This document shows, in pieces, positions 16,663 through 26,589 of a stretch of 64,000 nt of DNA. Location of the stretch: positions 23,776 through 87,775 of the forward strand of contig NZ_KQ130490.1 in assembly GCF_001050375.1 (NCBI RefSeq). The letters run 5' to 3'. Under the pieces are notes generated by a model. It was given only the letters and a program-made list of their open reading frames with translations. It was not told where the DNA came from and made no database searches. This DNA comes from Catenovulum maritimum (GTDB taxonomy: Bacteria; Pseudomonadota; Gammaproteobacteria; Enterobacterales; Alteromonadaceae). The translations under genes and the position numbers were made by a program. Each line of letters begins with the position of its first letter. Position 1 is the first letter of the stretch.

Positions 16663-18720
16663 ATGAATTTGATTCATCAAATCAAAATAAAAACTCGTAT
16701 AATTCTTTTAGTCCTGATTCCATTGGCGGCCACAATCTTTTTTGCTTTAGATAAATTAGAGCAAGCTAATAGAGAAGTTAGAAATGTTGAACAACTAGAA
16801 GTATTACAACAATATATTTATAAAATATCGCCTCTGATTTCTGGGTTAGAAAAAGAAAGGCTTTATACTCGGCTGTTTTTAAATTCTATTGATAAATCTA
16901 ACCCCATGGGTGACAGTCAATATAAACAGGCTTTATTATCGAGTCGATCACCAGTCGATAAGGCGAAAGCCAGCTTCTTGGCGATGGTATCAGAGACTGA
17001 AAAATTCAGTGATTTTACTGTGTTATTAGAATACATAAATAAAATAAAGCAGCTGGAACAGCAATTAAACTTAGTTCGGAATATGGCAGATCAAGGGTTG
17101 AAGAATAAACCGGATCCAAATAACCCAGGAGCAAAAATTTGGACTTTGTTATCGCTAAGAAACTTGACCCAAACCTTGATTGATAGTGTTCACCAGGTTG
17201 TATTACTAACGAGTGGTAATAAGGACTTATCTAATTTAGCAAATGCCTACCATAATCTAATGTATGCCAAGCACACTTCATTATTATCGACTGGCTCTTA
17301 TTATGCCGCACTACAAAAAGTTTTGTCTGGGAATAGTTTTGGCGAAATTGTGAAGCTAGCCTATGTGGAAAATATCTATACCCAAAAGTTTATTAGTTTC
17401 GCGCCAGATGATTTAGTTGATGTGTTCAAACAAGAACTGGCGGGTCAGGCTTTTTATCGTGATGCACAAAATAAATTTGAACAAATTCGACGAAAAAGTA
17501 ATAAGGTGATTGGTACAGATATAGGTGAAAGTAAAGATGATTGGATAGAACAAGGCTTACAAATAAATGCTGCCTATACTCGTGTCACCGAAAGAGTACT
17601 AGATAAAATTGAAACCGTAAAAAATGAGTTAATGGAGCAAGCTAATAATGCGGTGCAAAATACAATTATATTTATAATCGTGTTACTGATTATTTTAGTT
17701 GCTGTATCAACTAAAATCATTGCCAGTATCAATTCACCTTTAAAGCAATTGATGGGCGATTTAAAGCAACTGGCAGAATCAAAAGATATGACACTGCGTA
17801 GTCATTTGCCTGGTAATAATGAACTAAGTAATGTTGGTAGCGTATTTAATTCCCTGATCGAGACTTTTGAACAAACTTTATCAGCGGTTAGGCAAAAAAT
17901 ACTTTCTATGGATGAAACGACAACTCAAGTTTCTAGCGCGATGCAAAGTTCGATGAAATTAATTGATAATCAAAAAATTGCGACAGATAGTATCTCAGTG
18001 GCCATCAATCAAATGACTTCAACTATTATCGAAGTTTCAAAAATGTCATCATCCACTTCAGATACGGTTAAGCGTGTTTATGATTTATCTGTTGAAAGTG
18101 AAAAAGACGCAACTCAATCTAAAATTACTATGGATCAGCTGTTTGAAGAGCTTGGAAATACCTGTCATATAGTTGAAAACTTAAATGAAGAAGCAAGTCA
18201 AATCAGTAATATTTTACAGGTTATTAAAGGGATTTCTGAGCAAACTAACTTATTAGCTCTTAATGCTGCGATAGAGGCTGCAAGAGCAGGTGAAGCGGGG
18301 AGAGGATTTGCTGTGGTAGCTGATGAGGTAAGAGAATTATCTAAGCGGACTCAAGATTCAACAGAGCAAATCCAAGCTCAAATTGAGACTTTAACAAGCG
18401 GAGCAGCCGCTGCATCGGCAAAAATGGTGACACTGCAAAAGAATGGCCAGAGTGCAGTTCAAGTTGTTGAGAAGAGCACTCAAGCCTTTTTAACGATTAA
18501 GTCTGAGTTAGACCAAATTACTGAAATGGCCGTTCAGATAGCAGTCGCTTCAGAGCAACAAACTAACGTTGCAGAAGAAATTAATGAACGAATTCATGTG
18601 ATTAAAAATGAATCGGACGTTATGTACCAACAAGGCAATGAAACAATGAAGTCGACCGAGAAACTATCGTTAAATGGGGTCGAACTTAAACATGATATTG
18701 ATGTATTTCATTTTAAATAA
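16663..18720 (+). CDS. Methyl-accepting chemotaxis protein with NIT sensor domain
   Basis: A 685-residue chemoreceptor. It has TM1 at ~12-30, then a long helical periplasmic NIT (nitrate/nitrite-sensing type) domain at ~45-300 with the hallmark [17 protein letters not shown]2 follows at ~327-350, then a HAMP linker and the cytoplasmic signalling coiled coil. The conserved hairpin tip [34 protein letters not shown], which contacts CheA and CheW, is intact. NIT domains sense nitrate or nitrite in some proteins, but the ligand here is unproven. The gene stands alone, after a 273-base gap and before two small palindromes. No CheR-docking pentapeptide is seen at the C-terminus. Confidence 0.92.
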   Translation: MNLIHQIKIKTRIILLVLIPLAATIFFALDKLEQANREVRNVEQLEVLQQYIYKISPLISGLEKERLYTRLFLNSIDKSNPMGDSQYKQALLSSRSPVDKAKASFLAMVSETEKFSDFTVLLEYINKIKQLEQQLNLVRNMADQGLKNKPDPNNPGAKIWTLLSLRNLTQTLIDSVHQVVLLTSGNKDLSNLANAYHNLMYAKHTSLLSTGSYYAALQKVLSGNSFGEIVKLAYVENIYTQKFISFAPDDLVDVFKQELAGQAFYRDAQNKFEQIRRKSNKVIGTDIGESKDDWIEQGLQINAAYTRVTERVLDKIETVKNELMEQANNAVQNTIIFIIVLLIILVAVSTKIIASINSPLKQLMGDLKQLAESKDMTLRSHLPGNNELSNVGSVFNSLIETFEQTLSAVRQKILSMDETTTQVSSAMQSSMKLIDNQKIATDSISVAINQMTSTIIEVSKMSSSTSDTVKRVYDLSVESEKDATQSKITMDQLFEELGNTCHIVENLNEEASQISNILQVIKGISEQTNLLALNAAIEAARAGEAGRGFAVVADEVRELSKRTQDSTEQIQAQIETLTSGAAAASAKMVTLQKNGQSAVQVVEKSTQAFLTIKSELDQITEMAVQIAVASEQQTNVAEEINERIHVIKNESDVMYQQGNETMKSTEKLSLNGVELKHDIDVFHFK

Positions 18721-18738
18721 ACTGGTAAAGGTAGGAAG

Positions 18739-18756
18739 TTAGTTAATATTAACTAA
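18739..18756. other. Perfect 18-base palindrome
   Basis: TTAGTTAATATTAACTAA is a perfect palindrome 18 bases past the chemoreceptor stop codon. It could be a cruciform or a dimeric regulator site. No T-run or nearby promoter clarifies its role. Confidence 0.5.
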
Positions 18757-18799
18757 AATATTCTGCTGGGGTTAAGAGATTAAGCAGTTAAAAAGCTAG

Positions 18800-18828
18800 G
18801 TGTATTGGCTCATAAAAGACCAATACAC
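18800..18828 (-). terminator. Hairpin between convergent chemoreceptor and acyltransferase genes
   Basis: A perfect 9-base stem (GTGTATTGG / CCAATACAC) surrounds an 11-base loop. Read on the minus strand it is followed by CTAGCTTTTT, which fits a terminator for the acyltransferase gene. Confidence 0.6.
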
Positions 18829-18841
18829 ATCAGTGAAAGAA

Positions 18842-19777
18842 TTAATCGTATAAAGAAGGGTCTTTTCTATTTGGTCTAGTTTTAAACCGTCTATGGACCC
18901 ACATATACTGTTCTGGAGCACACCTTATTGCTGTTTCCATGTCCTTATTCAATCTTGCTGCATCGGCTTTATCATCACCACTCGGATAGTTTTCAAGTGC
19001 CGGATGAAAAGTGATTTTGTAGCCTTTGTTATTATCTAGCCGTTGAGTTTGCACTAGCAAAGTTTGGCAGCCGGATTGTCCTGCGAATAAAGTGGTACCT
19101 GTAGTGGTACAGGCTTGCTGCTCAGCGAAAAAGGGGACAAAAACAGCTCTTCTTTTACCATAGTCCTGATCTGGTAAATAAAAACAAGCTTCATTATTTT
19201 CGAGTGCGCTTAATAAACCCTTTACGTCTCTCGCACCGATTAAATAACGATTATCTCTGCTTCGTCCTTTTACTTGGAAGTATTCCATTAAAGCATTGTT
19301 ATGCGGGCGGTAAAAAGCAACACATGGGTGTTTTTGCCCAATGATCCTACCGGCAACTTCTAAACATAAGTTGTGGTAAGCAACTAATAACACGCCTTTT
19401 TCATGCTTAAGCGCATTCGTTAAGTTATCTAAACCTTCATAATGACTGATCTTATTAATTCGCCATTTCGGCCACCACCAAGCTATAGCAGATTCAAATA
19501 GTGCCGTGCCCGTGGATTCGAAATTTTTGATTAAAAGGCTTTGTCTTTCCGCATTTGATAATTCTGGGAAACTAATTTCTAAGTTTCTTAAAGCGACTTT
19601 CCGTCGGCTTTTAACAACCTTGTATAATAACCGACCGAGTAGTCGACCAAGCTGCATTTGAAACGCGTAAGGTAACCAAGAAATTATGTATAAAAAGCCG
19701 ATGCCTATCCAAGTAAATATATATCTAGGGTGAAAAAATTTTAGGCTGAATTTTGTACTTTCCAAACTACTTTCCAA
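18842..19777 (-). CDS. Lipid A late acyltransferase (LpxL/LpxP family)
   Basis: A 311-residue inner-membrane enzyme that adds a secondary acyl chain, from acyl-ACP, to the Kdo2-lipid A precursor. The catalytic HX4E motif is present as HNLCLE (His135, Glu140). LPDQDYGKRRAVFVPFF is the family's PDxDYG segment, and the C-terminus has the expected YMWVHRRFKTRP. One N-terminal transmembrane helix (~20-40) anchors it. Together with waaA at 9920 it belongs to the Kdo/lipid A pathway but lies 7.6 kb away. Sequence alone does not tell LpxL (laurate) from LpxP (palmitoleate) or LpxM. A short duplication near the start (ESSLEST) leaves the exact first Met uncertain. Confidence 0.9.
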   Translation of the reverse strand: MESSLESTKFSLKFFHPRYIFTWIGIGFLYIISWLPYAFQMQLGRLLGRLLYKVVKSRRKVALRNLEISFPELSNAERQSLLIKNFESTGTALFESAIAWWWPKWRINKISHYEGLDNLTNALKHEKGVLLVAYHNLCLEVAGRIIGQKHPCVAFYRPHNNALMEYFQVKGRSRDNRYLIGARDVKGLLSALENNEACFYLPDQDYGKRRAVFVPFFAEQQACTTTGTTLFAGQSGCQTLLVQTQRLDNNKGYKITFHPALENYPSGDDKADAARLNKDMETAIRCAPEQYMWVHRRFKTRPNRKDPSLYD

Positions 19778-19837
19778 ACTATCTTTGATTTTAGCCGAGC
19801 ATTGTAAGCCAAAACAAAAGATTAAGAAATATTAGCT

Positions 19838-21178
19838 TTACTTGTGTTGAACAACCTTTGTAACTTTACTTTCGATAACGCCGTCATTTAATTTGGTAAT
19901 CAGTATTTCATCCTGATCTATCTGGCTGACAGATTTTATGATTTCAGCGGTTGGTTTTTGGCTAATCGAATAACCTCTAGATAAAGTTGCTAGTGGACTG
20001 TAAGCATTTAATTTACTAATGATAAGAGCCATAGCGTTTTGCTTAGCGGTTAGTGCTTGTTCGATATTTACGGTCAGCTTTTCATCTAGGCGGGATAATT
20101 TTTGTCTTAATGTTTCAATTTTTATCGCGGGATCATGTTGGCTCAATTTGTGTTCAAAAAACACAAAATCTCGCTTATGTTTTTCGACCCTATTGAGTAT
20201 GCTGGTTTTTAAACGCCATTCGTATTCATCTAGTTTTTGCTGCTGATTGGCAACTTTGTATTTAGGGTCTAGTTTATTTAATCTAAGCTCTAGTGAATTT
20301 AATGCCTGATGTTTACTTGCGAGTAGGTGTCTTGATTCACTTAACAGACTTTGTTCTAGGTTTTCTAGCTTTTGTAAAATCTTGGTATTTTTTTGACTAA
20401 TAATCTCTGCTGCTGCAGAAGGCGTGGCGGCTCTGAGATCCGCAACAAAATCTGCAATTGTAGTATCAGTTTCGTGACCAACAGCACTGATGACAGGTAA
20501 ATCGCTGGCGGCAATTGCACGGGCGACAATTTCTTCATTAAATGCCCATAAGTCTTCTAGCGAACCACCACCTCTGCCAACTATGATTAAATCATTGTCT
20601 TGATTGGCATTGGCAGCAACTATTTGCTCAACAATTTCCGCTTTAGCTAAATTTCCTTGGACATTACATGGATAGATGTTGATTTGAATATTCGGACTCA
20701 GCCTTTGCATTATGCTCACCATATCGTGCACTGCAGCGCCTTTAGCTGAGGTTACTATGGCAACTTGTTCAATAAAATCGGGTAGGGGCTTTTTATTTTC
20801 AGCTGCAAATAAGCCTTCGTTCGATAGTTTTAGTTTTAATCTATCAAATGCTTGCTGAAGTTGGCCTAAGCCAGCTGGCTGCATACTTTCAATTATTAGC
20901 TGATACTCACCTCTAGGGTGGTACAGACTGACATTTGCTCTGACTAATACTTGGTCACCGTTTTTTGGCGTAAATGTCACTTTTCGATTTGAGCCTTTAA
21001 ACATGGCACAGCGTACTTGAGAATCAGCATCTTTTAATGACAAATACCAATGACCTGAAACCGCTTTGGTTAAATTAGAAATTTCAGCTTCAAGCCAAAT
21101 TGAAACAAAGTTAGATTCGAGTAAATATTTAATTTTATTATTAAGCGCGCTAACTGAAAATATTTGAGGTGATGTCAT
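19838..21178 (-). CDS. xseA: Exodeoxyribonuclease VII large subunit
   Basis: This 446-residue protein, usual length for the family, is the catalytic subunit of ExoVII, which degrades single-stranded DNA into oligonucleotides and works with several XseB copies. Domains in order: an N-terminal OB-fold (FSVSALNNKIKYLLESNFVSIWLEAEISN, HWYLSLKDADSQVRCAMFKG), a catalytic core with IVGRGGGSLEDLWAFNEE and SAVGHETDTTIADFVADLRAATPSAAAE, a long coiled coil (~270-380), and the C-terminal LATLSRGYSI strand. All motifs look intact. It is divergent from guaB, a common gammaproteobacterial arrangement, and follows closely on the lipid A acyltransferase gene's start (60-base gap). Confidence 0.97.
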   Translation of the reverse strand: MTSPQIFSVSALNNKIKYLLESNFVSIWLEAEISNLTKAVSGHWYLSLKDADSQVRCAMFKGSNRKVTFTPKNGDQVLVRANVSLYHPRGEYQLIIESMQPAGLGQLQQAFDRLKLKLSNEGLFAAENKKPLPDFIEQVAIVTSAKGAAVHDMVSIMQRLSPNIQINIYPCNVQGNLAKAEIVEQIVAANANQDNDLIIVGRGGGSLEDLWAFNEEIVARAIAASDLPVISAVGHETDTTIADFVADLRAATPSAAAEIISQKNTKILQKLENLEQSLLSESRHLLASKHQALNSLELRLNKLDPKYKVANQQQKLDEYEWRLKTSILNRVEKHKRDFVFFEHKLSQHDPAIKIETLRQKLSRLDEKLTVNIEQALTAKQNAMALIISKLNAYSPLATLSRGYSISQKPTAEIIKSVSQIDQDEILITKLNDGVIESKVTKVVQHK

Positions 21179-21364
21179 ATATAAGTATTGAAAAAGTTAT
21201 TTATTTGTCATTTAGAACTGATCTTACGCTTTATTTGAAAATATATTCAAATAAAATCACTTATATTGCTTTTTTTTACAAATTTAAGTTTACCTAGTAC
21301 AACAAAGTCGTTAAAATTCTGCCGCAACTATTTATACCCCTGTTTAACTTGGTGAGAAGTTGCA

Positions 21365-22834
21365 ATGCTAAGAATCGCTCAAGAAGCTTTGACGTTTGAT
21401 GACGTCCTTTTAGTCCCAGGACATTCTACTGTCCTACCTCATACTGCTGAGTTAAAAACTCAGTTAACTGAAAAAATCACTTTAAATATCCCAATGTTAG
21501 CCGCTGCGATGGACACAGTCACAGACGCACGTTTAGCAATTGCATTGGCGCAAGAAGGTGGTTTAGGATTCATTCATAAAAACATGACGATTGAAGAGCA
21601 AGCAGCTCAAGTTCGTCAAGTTAAGAAATTCGAATCTGGAATCGTATCTGATCCAATCACAGTAACGCCTGATATGACAATTGCTGAAGTAGTTGCATTA
21701 TCTGAGCAAGTTAAGTTTTCTGGATTCCCAGTTGTCGACACAGATAACAATTTAGTTGGTATCGCAACGGCACGTGATATTCGTTTTGAAAATAATCTTT
21801 CATTACCTATTTCTGACGTGATGACGGCAAAAACTAAATTGGTCACAGTTAAAGTCGGTGAAAAACCATCTGTTATTTTAGATTTAATGCATGAGCATAG
21901 AATCGAAAAAGTATTAGTAGTGGATGATAGCTTCAAATTAGAAGGTATGATCACAGTTAAGGATTACTATAAAGCAGAAAATAAGCCAAATGCATGTAAA
22001 GACGAGTTAGGTCGTTTACGTGTTGGTGCTGCTGTTGGCGTTGGTGCTGGTACAGATGAGCGAGTTAAAGCTTTAGTTGAAGCCGGTGCTGATGTCATCT
22101 TAGTTGATACTTCTCACGGGCACTCCCAAGGTGTTATCGATAGAGTAAAATGGGTTCGTGAAACTTTCCCTGAAATTCAATTAATCGCTGGTAATGTTGC
22201 AACTGCTGAAGGTGCGATTGCATTGGCTGATGCTGGTGTTAATGCGGTTAAAGTTGGTATTGGTCCAGGCTCTATTTGTACAACTCGAATCGTAACTGGT
22301 TGTGGTGTACCACAAATTACAGCTGTAGCAGATGCTGCAACTGCGTTAAAAGATCGTGGTATTCCAGTGATAGCAGATGGCGGTATTCGTTTTTCAGGTG
22401 ATGTTGCTAAAGCATTAGCTGCAGGCGCAAGCTGCGTTATGGTTGGTTCTATGTTCGCTGGTACTGAAGAAGCGCCAGGTGAGGTAGAATTATTCCAAGG
22501 TCGTTATTATAAATCTTATCGTGGTATGGGTTCTTTAGGTGCTATGTCACAAAAAGAAGGCTCAAGCGACCGTTATTTCCAAAAATCTAACGAAGCTGAC
22601 AAATTAGTACCAGAAGGTATTGAAGGTCGTATCGCTTATAAAGGTCCTTTATCTGCGATTATCCATCAGCAAATGGGTGGTTTACGCTCAGCTATGGGCC
22701 TAACAGGCTGTGGCACAATTGAAGCTTTAAACACTAAAGCTCAATTTGTTAAAATTACATCAGCTGGTATGGGCGAGTCGCACGTGCATGATGTTCAAAT
22801 CACCAAAGAAGCGCCTAACTACCGTTTAGGTTAA
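21365..22834 (+). CDS. guaB: IMP dehydrogenase
   Basis: A 489-residue cytoplasmic enzyme that oxidises IMP to XMP with NAD, the committed step to GMP. The (beta/alpha)8 barrel starts at [12 protein letters not shown]. Two CBS domains are inserted at about 92-200 ([30 protein letters not shown]). The catalytic loop GPGSICTTR contains the active-site Cys, and the flap includes [17 protein letters not shown]. Length and motifs match family norms. GAGAAG lies upstream of the ATG. It is followed after 75 bases by guaA, giving the usual guaBA operon, with a hairpin in the gap that could reduce guaA expression. Confidence 0.99.
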   Translation: MLRIAQEALTFDDVLLVPGHSTVLPHTAELKTQLTEKITLNIPMLAAAMDTVTDARLAIALAQEGGLGFIHKNMTIEEQAAQVRQVKKFESGIVSDPITVTPDMTIAEVVALSEQVKFSGFPVVDTDNNLVGIATARDIRFENNLSLPISDVMTAKTKLVTVKVGEKPSVILDLMHEHRIEKVLVVDDSFKLEGMITVKDYYKAENKPNACKDELGRLRVGAAVGVGAGTDERVKALVEAGADVILVDTSHGHSQGVIDRVKWVRETFPEIQLIAGNVATAEGAIALADAGVNAVKVGIGPGSICTTRIVTGCGVPQITAVADAATALKDRGIPVIADGGIRFSGDVAKALAAGASCVMVGSMFAGTEEAPGEVELFQGRYYKSYRGMGSLGAMSQKEGSSDRYFQKSNEADKLVPEGIEGRIAYKGPLSAIIHQQMGGLRSAMGLTGCGTIEALNTKAQFVKITSAGMGESHVHDVQITKEAPNYRLG

Positions 22835-22856
22835 GCTAATCGAAAATGATTTTGTT

Positions 22857-22884
22857 ATCAGGCTGGCTCAATCGCTGGCCTGAT
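22857..22884 (+). terminator. Hairpin in the guaB-guaA gap
   Basis: A 7-base stem (ATCAGGC / GCCTGAT) with a 14-base loop, itself partly pairing, is followed by TTGTTT. It is a possible partial terminator or processing site between the two genes. Confidence 0.5.
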
Positions 22885-22909
22885 TTGTTTCTATTTACTG
22901 GAAAAACAT

Positions 22910-24487
22910 ATGACAACAAATATTCATGACAGCCGAGTTTTAATTTTAGACTTTGGCTCACAATATACTCAATTAATTGCACGCCGCGTTCGTGAAATCG
23001 GCGTTTATTGTGAACTTTGGGCTTGGGATGTAACTGAAGAACAAATTAAAGAATTTAACCCAACCGGTATTATTTTATCTGGTGGTCCAGAAAGTACTAC
23101 GCTAGAAGATAGCCCAGTCGCACCTGAATATGTATTTAATGCAGGCGTGCCTGTATTAGGTATCTGTTATGGCATGCAAACTATGTCTCAGCAGTTAGGT
23201 GGTAAAGTTCAAGGTTCAAACGAACGTGAATTTGGTTATGCTCAAGTTGAAGTGATCGCTGAAAACAAATTATTCGCTGCGATTGAAGATCACGTTATCG
23301 AAAATGGTAATGCGACTTTAGACGTTTGGATGAGTCATGGTGATAAAGTCGTTGAGATTCCAGCTGGATTTAAAACTATTGCTCAAACACCTAGCTGCCC
23401 ACATGCAGCAATGGCAAATGAAGAAAAACAATTTTATGGGGTTCAATTCCACCCAGAAGTCACTCACACAAAACAAGGCCAACGTATGTTGGAGCGTTTT
23501 GTGCTTGATATTTGTGGTTGTGAAAAACTTTGGACATCAGCTTCTATTATTGAAGATGCAATTGCGCGTATTAAACAGCAAGTGGGTGATGACGAAGTTA
23601 TCTTAGGTTTGTCAGGTGGTGTTGATTCATCTGTGACCGCTATGTTGTTACATAGAGCGATAGGCAAGAAATTAACTTGTGTATTTGTTGATAACGGCTT
23701 ACTTCGTTTGAACGAAGGCGAGCAAGTTATGGAAATGTTTGGTGACCATTTCGGTTTAAATATCATCCATGTAAATGCGGAAGATAGATTCTTAAACGAA
23801 ATGGCTGGCGAAGCTGATCCTGAGAAAAAACGTAAGATAATTGGCCGTGTATTCGTTGAAATTTTTGATGAAGAATCAAAAAAACTAACCACAGCAAAAT
23901 GGTTAGCGCAAGGTACGATTTACCCAGATGTCATTGAATCTGCAGGTTCAAAAACGGGTAAAGCACATGTCATCAAGTCTCACCATAACGTTGGTGGTCT
24001 TCCTGATGATATGGAAATGGGCTTAGTAGAACCATTACGTGAATTATTTAAAGATGAAGTACGTAAAATCGGTTTAGAGCTTGGCTTACCATACGATATG
24101 TTATACCGCCATCCATTCCCTGGTCCGGGTCTAGGTGTGCGTGTTTTAGGCGAAGTTAAGAAAGAGTACTGTGATTTATTGCGTCGTGCTGACGCTATAT
24201 TTATTGAAGAGCTGCATAAAGCAGATCTTTATCATAAAGTAAGCCAAGCCTTTACTGTATTCTTACCGGTACGCTCTGTTGGTGTAATGGGTGATGCGCG
24301 TAAATATGATTGGGTTGTTTCATTGAGAGCAGTAGAGACGATTGATTTTATGACGGCTATTTGGGCTCACTTACCGTATGACTTCCTAGGTCATGTTTCA
24401 AATCGTATTATTAACGAGATTGATGGCATTTCGCGTGTTGTTTACGATATTTCAGGTAAGCCACCTGCAACAATTGAGTGGGAATAA
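22910..24487 (+). CDS. guaA: GMP synthase (glutamine-hydrolysing)
   Basis: A 525-residue enzyme that aminates XMP to GMP using ATP and glutamine. The N-terminal class I glutamine amidotransferase (~1-205) has the catalytic Cys in GICYGMQ and the His/Glu pair in [13 protein letters not shown]. The PP-loop ATP pyrophosphatase follows, with [10 protein letters not shown] at about 234-243. The C-terminal dimerisation domain ends at the family-typical PPATIEWE. Everything looks intact. It is the second gene of guaBA and ends before a strong hairpin terminator at 24513-24547. Confidence 0.99.
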   Translation: MTTNIHDSRVLILDFGSQYTQLIARRVREIGVYCELWAWDVTEEQIKEFNPTGIILSGGPESTTLEDSPVAPEYVFNAGVPVLGICYGMQTMSQQLGGKVQGSNEREFGYAQVEVIAENKLFAAIEDHVIENGNATLDVWMSHGDKVVEIPAGFKTIAQTPSCPHAAMANEEKQFYGVQFHPEVTHTKQGQRMLERFVLDICGCEKLWTSASIIEDAIARIKQQVGDDEVILGLSGGVDSSVTAMLLHRAIGKKLTCVFVDNGLLRLNEGEQVMEMFGDHFGLNIIHVNAEDRFLNEMAGEADPEKKRKIIGRVFVEIFDEESKKLTTAKWLAQGTIYPDVIESAGSKTGKAHVIKSHHNVGGLPDDMEMGLVEPLRELFKDEVRKIGLELGLPYDMLYRHPFPGPGLGVRVLGEVKKEYCDLLRRADAIFIEELHKADLYHKVSQAFTVFLPVRSVGVMGDARKYDWVVSLRAVETIDFMTAIWAHLPYDFLGHVSNRIINEIDGISRVVYDISGKPPATIEWE

Positions 24488-24512
24488 GCTCACCCCTCAA
24501 TACTTGATCCTT

Positions 24513-24547
24513 AATGCTAAACTAAGTGCTTAACTTAGTTTAGCATT
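24513..24547 (+). terminator. Strong hairpin after guaA
   Basis: A perfect 15-base stem (AATGCTAAACTAAGT and its complement) with a 5-base loop lies 25 bases past the guaA stop. The following bases are pyrimidine-rich. It could also serve the convergent sulfatase gene. Confidence 0.8.
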
Positions 24548-24641
24548 TCTTCCCTCTCGATTTTCCTACTCCTAATTCTTCCAGTTTAATCCAATAAAAC
24601 AAATAAAAGCCGATGACTAAATTTATTGGGTTAGGTTAACT

Positions 24642-26069
24642 CTATTGGGGCAACCAGCTTTTGTATTGTTTAATAATCTCTGCGCTTGATTTTTGCTTAG
24701 CGATATTATTTTGCTCTAGCGGGTCTAACTTGTGGTTATAAAGCTCCATACTGCCATCTTTATAATGGATAAAGTTGTAGTCACCATATACCACAGAGTG
24801 GTTACCTTTTTCGTAGGTGACAATTGCAGGATGAGGCCAATTCATATTCGGTTTTAACATAATAGGGGTTAAATCATTCCCTTCTAATGGCAGTTGGCTT
24901 TCTAAATTTGTTAAGTTTACTAGGGTAGGGAAAATATCTAATAAGGATACAGCGGCAGTTACTTTTGCTGGCTTTATGTTTGGCGCTTGAATAATTAATG
25001 GCAAATGAGTTGCCTGTTTCCATAAGCTAAATTTTTCCCAACGATACTTTTGGCCAATTTGCCAACCATGATCACTCCATAACACTAAAACGGTATTATC
25101 TTTATATTGGCTTTTATTGAAGCCATCTAAAATATGGCCAATTGTCGCATCCGCAAAACTGACACTCGCTAGATAGCCTTGCATTGCTTTTTTCCATTCG
25201 GTTTTATCTTGAAGCACTCTTTTCGCAAAAGTAGAAGAAAAATTAGTTTTAGATATTTTAGGTAAATCTTTAATATCTGATTTAGGGTCAAGCGGAAGCT
25301 CAACCTCAGCATAAGGGTACATCTCAAAAAATGCTTTAGGTGCTAATTGCGGAGAGTGGGGACGAAAGATACCGCAAGCTAAGAAAAATGGCTTCGAATG
25401 TTTTTGTTGCAAAAATTCATGGCAATAATTTGCTGTATTCCAATCGCCTGTTTGTTCAATATTTTCTTCTATCGCACCCCAAATACCAAAGCGGCTCATA
25501 TAGTCACTGAGTTTTTTTCCTTGGTATTGATAATCACCTTTTAACCATTTGGCTTTGCCATTTTCATCTCTGAATTTGTCTACTCCGGGTGTGCCTGTGG
25601 CTGTTTTAAATTGGTAATCCCAAGAGATAGGATCAGATCCAGTTAGAACGTTTTTGCCATTGCCTCTGGGTTTATGAAAAATTTTACCTGCCGCGATAGA
25701 CTGATAGCCTTGGCTTTTGAAATATTGGCCCATGGTGACTCTATCTTTGCCTCCAGGCAAGTCTCTAAAGTTACCTGGGTTAGAAAACTGTCCAGTTGTC
25801 TCTGGTCTTAGTCCAGTCATAACAGCGACTCTAGATGGGTTACAAGCAGGTACAACAGTATATGCATTCATAAATTGAACGCTCTCCTGTGCTAACTTGT
25901 CTATATTTGGTGTTTTGGCTGTACCGCCCCAACTTGTAATATCTGTATTGAGATCGTCAACTGCTATCATTAATACATTCAATTTTGACTCAGCACTATG
26001 ACTTACAGACATGAAGAAAAGACCGAATAAAGATAAGATACTTGCAGTAATAGATTTGGAAAATTGCAT
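24642..26069 (-). CDS. Secreted sulfatase (iduronate-2-sulfatase-like, formylglycine type)
   Basis: A 475-residue exported type I sulfatase. Residues 1-25 are a signal peptide (cleavage near SHS-A). IAVDDLN (35-41) supplies metal-binding Asp residues. CNPSRVAVMTGLRP (76-89) is the CxPxR sulfatase signature, whose Cys76 is converted to formylglycine. Further metal-site segments are LVLWSDHGW and a later KYRWEKFSLW region. The overall layout resembles iduronate-2-sulfatase relatives (family S1, perhaps subfamily S1_7). Such enzymes remove sulfate esters from algal or animal polysaccharides. No formylglycine-generating enzyme, transporter or glycoside hydrolase lies beside it, so it is not part of a visible utilisation locus. 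The substrate is unknown. Confidence 0.9.
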   Translation of the reverse strand: MQFSKSITASILSLFGLFFMSVSHSAESKLNVLMIAVDDLNTDITSWGGTAKTPNIDKLAQESVQFMNAYTVVPACNPSRVAVMTGLRPETTGQFSNPGNFRDLPGGKDRVTMGQYFKSQGYQSIAAGKIFHKPRGNGKNVLTGSDPISWDYQFKTATGTPGVDKFRDENGKAKWLKGDYQYQGKKLSDYMSRFGIWGAIEENIEQTGDWNTANYCHEFLQQKHSKPFFLACGIFRPHSPQLAPKAFFEMYPYAEVELPLDPKSDIKDLPKISKTNFSSTFAKRVLQDKTEWKKAMQGYLASVSFADATIGHILDGFNKSQYKDNTVLVLWSDHGWQIGQKYRWEKFSLWKQATHLPLIIQAPNIKPAKVTAAVSLLDIFPTLVNLTNLESQLPLEGNDLTPIMLKPNMNWPHPAIVTYEKGNHSVVYGDYNFIHYKDGSMELYNHKLDPLEQNNIAKQKSSAEIIKQYKSWLPQ

Positions 26070-26439
26070 AAGAATACCTAAGTAAGAACTAGATGTGGAC
26101 TCGCATAAAGCTAAATAAGGTCACAGAATTAGATAATTTCTTATTCCGAGTTCAGGTTTATTATATTTGAAAATACATTAGGTTATTAACTTTGGTTATA
26201 TATTTAACACTGCTTAACTTTAATTATCTTAACTATTCGAAAATAGTCCGACTAACAGTTTGGTTTAGTTAACAAGGAGGGCAGAATAAGCAGGAATGAC
26301 GCGGGTATTGCTTTAATTATGAACAATTAGGCTGAGGTTTGAAGCAAAGTTGAGCGAATTAAACTGAAGTCATTTTGCTTAGTTAATGAGTAAAACAGCC
26401 TGCTGCACAAAAATAATACAAAGTGCTACATCTGCTAGT
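26070..26439. other. Intergenic region, 370 bases
   Basis: This lies between the sulfatase start and the DUF2897 gene. It contains the upstream sequence of the sulfatase gene and a short fragment of the type A element at 26133-26157. I see no other gene or clear structure. Confidence 0.6.
26133..26157 (-). mobile_element. Terminal fragment of the type A MITE-like element
   Basis: TAATTTCTTATTCCGAGTT followed by CAGG closely matches the reverse complement of the left end of the element at 4648. Only about 25 bases are recognisable, so this may be a decayed solo end. Confidence 0.45.
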
Positions 26440-26589
26440 TTAATCGTCGCTATCTTCGTCTTTGTAGGCTTGTTTGTTTTCGAAATCTTTCGGGATTTTA
26501 AACCCCAAATTATCTTTTAACATTAATATAGGCGCTATGATAAGCGCAAGTACAGCTACAATGATTAATATTATAGTTAAGCTAGACAT
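26440..26589 (-). CDS. DUF2897-like small membrane protein (49 residues)
   Basis: A short gene from ATG at 26589 to TAA at 26440. It encodes one hydrophobic transmembrane helix (LTIILIIVAVLALIIAPILM, residues 4-23), then a lysine-containing segment (LKDNLGFKIPKDFENKQ) and an acidic tail (DEDSDD). This layout (a single helix, then a short polar tail with a KxP motif) matches DUF2897 proteins, which often follow dapE and an M15 peptidase gene in related bacteria. Its ATG lies inside the last codons of the upstream peptidase gene (13-base overlap), so translation is probably coupled. Function is unknown. Confidence 0.8.
   Translation of the reverse strand: MSSLTIILIIVAVLALIIAPILMLKDNLGFKIPKDFENKQAYKDEDSDD

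Noticed and set aside
22835-22909. Riboswitch in the guaB-guaA gap
   Set aside because: Only a simple hairpin with a 7-base stem is seen; no purine-aptamer core.
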